A DNA stretch of 64,000 nucleotides, from the NCBI GenBank assembly GCA_018806985.1, contig JADANN010000336.1, positions 1,240,001-1,304,000 of the forward strand, given 5' to 3'. The DNA comes from Angiostrongylus vasorum (Eukaryota; Nematoda; Chromadorea; Rhabditida; Metastrongylidae). The position numbers were made by a program, and so were the translations under genes. Shown here piece by piece: positions 60,436 to 64,000 of the stretch (position 1 is its first letter; each line of letters opens with the position of its first letter). Under the pieces are notes generated by a model. That model had not been told where the DNA came from. It worked only from the letters and a program-made list of their open reading frames with translations, and did no database searches.

Positions 60436-60819
60436 TTATTCCTTTTCTCCACCAGTCTTCTTGGGCAGAAGAACGGCTTGGATATTGGGAAGAACTCCTC
60501 CTTGAGCGATTGTCACTCCTGAGAGTAGCTTGTTGAGCTCCTCATCGTTGCGCACGGCGAGTTGGAGATGGCGAGGGTTGATGCGAGTCTTCTTGTTGTC
60601 ACGAGCGGCATTACCAGCCAATTCCAGTACTTCAGCGGCGAGGTACTCGAGTACGGCAGCCAGATAGACTGGAGCTCCACCTCCGATACGACCAGCATAG
60701 TTGCCTTTGCGAAGCATACGATGAAGTCGACCGACGGGGAACTGCAAGCCAGCGCGGGCTGACCGCGATTTAGATTTGCCTCCGGTCTTCGCTTTGCCTC
60801 CTTTTCCACGACCAGACAT
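60436..60819 (-). CDS. Histone H2A, copy 2
   Basis: Same 127-residue protein as copy 1 with no amino-acid difference, including the [13 protein letters not shown] loop. It starts at 60819 and has a TATA-like TTAAAAG (minus) at 60877-60883. It is divergent from H2B copy 2 across 209 bp. The 3' flank up to the stem-loop is 4 bases longer than in copy 1. Confidence 0.98.
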   Translation of the reverse strand: MSGRGKGGKAKTGGKSKSRSARAGLQFPVGRLHRMLRKGNYAGRIGGGAPVYLAAVLEYLAAEVLELAGNAARDNKKTRINPRHLQLAVRNDEELNKLLSGVTIAQGGVLPNIQAVLLPKKTGGEKE

Positions 60820-60876
60820 TACAACGACGCTGCGAGATGAGAACTCTGACGAATGGTGATGTGGGTCCAACTCACT

Positions 60877-60974
60877 CTTTTAAGGAGGCCGTTGTGCGCT
60901 GGAAACCGCCCATTAGTGGGTGGAGCTAGAACATAAATTGTGGAGGCGGGGTATGCCGATTGCTCTGCTATAAG
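60877..60974. promoter_or_regulatory. Bidirectional H2A/H2B promoter, copy 2
   Basis: A mirror of 51067-51162: TTAAAAG for H2A at 60877-60883 and TATAAG for H2B at 60969-60974, with the CCGCCCATTAGTGGGTGG motif between. It differs from copy 1 only by single-base length changes in short homopolymers. Confidence 0.7.
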
Positions 60975-61028
60975 AAAGCGAACGTTCCAGCGGTCTCTCA
61001 TCCACTGACTACCCAGTCAATACTCGTC

Positions 61029-61400
61029 ATGCCACCGAAGCCATCAGTCAAAGGAGCGAAGAAAGCCGCTAAGAGCCAGAAGGTCAGTCGCAAAGGAGAC
61101 AAGAAGAAGAAGCATCGTCGGAAGGAGAGTTATTCCGTCTACATCTACCGTGTACTCAAGCAAGTTCATCCCGACACCGGTGTTTCGTCGAAGGCGATGT
61201 CCATCATGAACTCGTTTGTGAACGACGTTTTCGAACGCATTGCAGCTGAAGCTTCACGTCTTGCCCACTACAACAAGCGATCGACCATCTCCTCCCGCGA
61301 AATCCAGACCGCCGTGCGACTGATTCTCCCGGGAGAGCTCGCTAAGCATGCCGTGTCCGAAGGCACAAAGGCCGTGACCAAGTACACCTCGAGCAAGTAA
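61029..61400 (+). CDS. Histone H2B, copy 2
   Basis: 123 residues, identical to copy 1 except Val for Ala at residue 19 in the basic tail (SQKVSRKG). Start at MPPKPSVKG as in copy 1. The stem-loop begins 34 bases after the stop. Gene order and orientation mirror copy 1, so both pairs are transcribed divergently from their own promoters. Confidence 0.98.
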   Translation: MPPKPSVKGAKKAAKSQKVSRKGDKKKKHRRKESYSVYIYRVLKQVHPDTGVSSKAMSIMNSFVNDVFERIAAEASRLAHYNKRSTISSREIQTAVRLILPGELAKHAVSEGTKAVTKYTSSK

Positions 61401-61434
61401 ATAGCTTGGCTTTGGTGGACACAACTAACCCAAC

Positions 61435-61450
61435 GGCCCTCTTTAGGGCC
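61435..61450 (+). terminator. Histone 3' stem-loop, H2B copy 2
   Basis: GGCCCTCTTTAGGGCC after ACTAACCCAAC. AATAAA lies at 61496-61501, 45 bases downstream. Confidence 0.95.
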
Positions 61451-61692
61451 ACAACTCGAGCCGAATAATGGACTTTGGCATACCTTTTGGTAACAAATAA
61501 AGTACTTTTTTTGTATTGATATAGTTTAATTATACATGAGGTCTTTCCATAATATTAAGGCCTTATCGATGTAATGATACTTGATTGAGACCATATAAAC
61601 GTGTGCAGTTCGCTCAGGGGAGTTGCAGTGCGATTAATGCATCGTTGACTAACATTACCGTATTCATGCGATATTGTTAAAATATAACTGGT

Positions 61693-61822
61693 TTCGAAAC
61701 GAAGGACCCGCATGGTGTGGTGGTGAACGCGTTACTCCCCGGAAAGGACAATAGCGCGTTCGTTCCCCACCGCAGACACCTGCGGTCCGGACTTTTGTAA
61801 ATATCCCAGCATTATGGAAGTT
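61693..61822 (+). repeat. SINE-C copy, right arm
   Basis: The mirror of 50219-50348, with the same flanking direct repeats. It is the same insertion event, duplicated. Confidence 0.85.
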
Positions 61823-62679
61823 ATAACTGGGATCGTTCTCCACAAAAAATGACCCATTTTCAATCGCAGTCAGAGCTATTTCTCGGCCTCTTAGATGATT
61901 ACAGTTCATCCACATAACACATCAGCCGCTCCCTGTTCGAATGTTGGCGCGAAACTATGGCGTGGGCCTTTGGCAGGGTGCCATGTGGCATGCCCGCCGT
62001 TGGAAAACAAAGCATGCATTGGGTATTGTGTTCTCTGATGAATGCATAGAATAATGGTGGACACGAAGGATCGGTGGGAACCTTCATCATTCATCAGAGG
62101 GATTACTCAGTGGAATCAAAACAGTGGAAGAGCTGGATTAGAAGACACGCAGGTAGAATGCACATGGTTGCATACATTTGATAACCTGTTGCTTGATATT
62201 GAAGGTTTGAAAACCGCATCAGCTGATAAAGTGCGCCTTTTTTCTTTTAGGTTTTTAGTTTCCGGTTTTTCTCCAACATCACCGTTTAAGTGGTGCCTGT
62301 TTCCGTAAGAGAGTCTCACACCGATGATCAGTCAGTAACAACTGTGAACACAAGAGTCGAAGCCGATACAGTTTCAAAAAACTTTCTGTCAACCACGGCG
62401 TTGTTCAATAAATCGGTTTTTAACTCTCCAGCAGATACGATGCTGTGAACAACAAGAATTGTTTAGTACTGGTTGACGCTTCGGCAATTTTGCCTTTTCC
62501 GGAGTGGTTTTGCTTTTGTAAGTGCTGCAGTTCACTGCTGGAGACCAGTCACATAGAGTCTTGCACGGTGAGAAATTTGAAGAAGACGGAGCCGCCGAAA
62601 CATCAGCCAGTACTGAACGGTGTTCTTTTTAACACCATTCCTATTTCAAAGAAAAAAAAAGGGAAACAGAGCGTCTTCG

Positions 62680-62805
62680 GCGTTCATTAATCCCCTGAGC
62701 ATGGCCTCTACTTCATCGATCCCTCTATTTCATCGGCACTTTTGTCCTCCAAGACAAGTGTGGTGGCAATTTACCGATTCCGAATGGATGGAAGGCTTGG
62801 TGAGA
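62680..62805 (-). repeat. SINE-A relic, right arm
   Basis: The mirror of 49237-49362, ending GATGGAAGGCTTGGTGA. Confidence 0.6.
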
Positions 62806-63344
62806 GCATGGGCAAACCATCAAAGTGTCAATATTGCAAGCTGCCTCCAACGACTTCTAGTAAATCTTCTATTCTTTTTCTGAAGACCAAAAACAAAGAC
62901 ATTGAAGTATCCCACGAAGACACAGCACCTTTCTCGTTCCCTTTTTCATTTTAGGCGCGAAACTATGGCGTCGGCATCTGGTCAGTTGCCAATTGACATG
63001 GCGTCGGCGCTTGGCAGGTCGCCAAGTGTCATGGCCGTCAATGAAAAAACAAAGGTTTGGGGTCACCATGTTTTCTGAGGGGGCACAGCAAGTAAAAGGG
63101 CCGTAATGGATTAGTTACGACCTTCGTTGTACAACAGAGGTTGCGGTCAATGCAGTCAATACAAGAAAAGAAATACAAAGATGATAAGATGCATTATTAT
63201 AGAGTAGTCGATCGTACAGACTTGAAAATCGATTGCTGGATTTTCAGGCATACTTAGCTGGACCGCCAGCTGTTGGAATTACAAATATTAAGCCTTTCGC
63301 AAAGATTCTCTGGTTAGATATCCCACTTCAAAGATGGACGCTGA

Positions 63345-63710
63345 AATAATTAATTCCACTAAGCATTACTTTCCCGAATGTCATTAAGCGCACAGTACTG
63401 GTTCTAGCCTGCCTCGGGCTCACCAAGGCCGTCATCACTCCGGGAGCAGGAAATTGGTGCCGTACTTGTCTGCGAAAAGTCCACTCTCTGCAGTCTCAGC
63501 GAAAACGCTCTGGCCCACCTAATTTAGTGCTCTAGGAAAAAATTGATTCGATCAACATTCTACCACATTCATGACGAAGGGAAAATCTCCAACCAGCAGC
63601 CGAACCCACGCGCGTACTTTCGGAGACCTCTGTGAGCGACCGATGTGAGGGGAACGAAGCGAATGGAAGAAACGCTGGGATCCACAAAGTAGGTGCGAGA
63701 GACGGGTAGC
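63345..63710 (+). repeat. SINE-B copy, right arm
   Basis: The mirror of 48335-48700; CATTAAGCGCACAGTACTGG lies at the head and GAACGAAGCGAATGGAAGAA near the tail. Confidence 0.7.
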
Positions 63711-63847
63711 ATAAAAAAAAATCCCCGAATGACCTAATAGCACTCACTATCAGTCAACTATGGCTACATTAGTACCTGTTCCTTATAGTTCTTAATTTAA
63801 CTGTATGTATATCTATGTGCTAATTATTCGCCGTGCTACCTAAATAA

Positions 63848-64000
63848 AGGGCGCGTGTGGCGCAATGGTTGGAGGCGCCACTGCGACACACACGTAGAAT
63901 CGACCACCGCGCCCATGGCCCACCAAGAATTCGATCCCTCCGGGGTCGGCAACTTGATACCAGACTTGTCTGGGAGGGTAGCAACACTGGCTCGATACAT
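63848..64000 (+). repeat. SINE-A copy cut by the window end
   Basis: Head GGGCGCGTGTGGCGCAATGG through TTGTCTGGGAGGGTAGCAAC; the mirror of the 47915-48198 insertion. Confidence 0.88.

Larger units (their letters stand above)
59857..64000 (-). repeat. Right arm of the large histone inverted duplication
   Basis: Partner of 48043-52178, running off the window. It differs from the left arm by scattered single bases, homopolymer indels, a 4-base difference just 3' of H2A (CATTAATTC versus CATTC) and one amino-acid change in H2B. Confidence 0.93.

Overview
The window looks like a stretch of a clade V (strongylid or hookworm-like) nematode genome. Evidence: canonical replication-dependent histone genes with nematode-type C-termini (H2A ends KKTGGEKE) and the 3' stem-loop GGCCCTCTTTAGGGCC; short introns with TTTCAG-like acceptors; a high load of tRNA-headed SINEs, RTE-like LINE fragments and mariner relics. 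The species cannot be fixed from sequence alone.

Region 1 (1-16.9 kb) is repeat-rich and gene-poor: a broken RTE-like LINE on the minus strand, several SINE families, a foldback MITE and microsatellites. Region 2 (17-34 kb) holds isolated spliced coding exons, most without a start codon of their own: a membrane-protein 5' end at 16974-19615 and orphan exons at 26.0, 26.9, 30.1 and 33.7 kb. Between them lie a second LINE with its 5' leader (22.05-25.04 kb) and two mariner transposase relics. Region 3 (34-40 kb) has a LINE 5' fragment and a decayed coding stretch. Region 4 (40.8-46.1 kb) holds the best single-copy gene: a multi-exon GATA-type zinc-finger transcription factor on the plus strand, assembled by splice phase. 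Its two zinc-knuckle halves are split by an intron, so no long open frame shows it.

Region 5 (46.4-64 kb) is a repeat-bounded histone cluster: H2B(-) H2A(+) ... H4(+) ... H3(+) ... H2A(-) H2B(+). The two divergent H2A/H2B pairs sit in a large inverted duplication (48043-52178 and 59857-64000, running off the window) whose arms differ by single bases and small indels. A second inverted repeat made of LINE sequence (52172-52802 / 54542-55172) starts at the same junction, sharing the 7 bases GAAGCCG. A decayed H2B 3' end (59740-59860) lies directly at the other breakpoint. H4 and H3 lie in the spacer. All six genes have a TATA-like box 46-64 bp before the ATG, a stem-loop, and an AATAAA 40-46 bp after the stem-loop. 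No H1 gene is seen.

The histones would supply S-phase nucleosome cores in roughly equal stoichiometry from shared (H2A/H2B) or single (H4, H3) promoters. I found no wholly new enzymatic system. The most interesting material is the architecture of the nested histone/LINE palindrome, a short GC-rich module confined to that cluster, and the genes hidden behind splicing.
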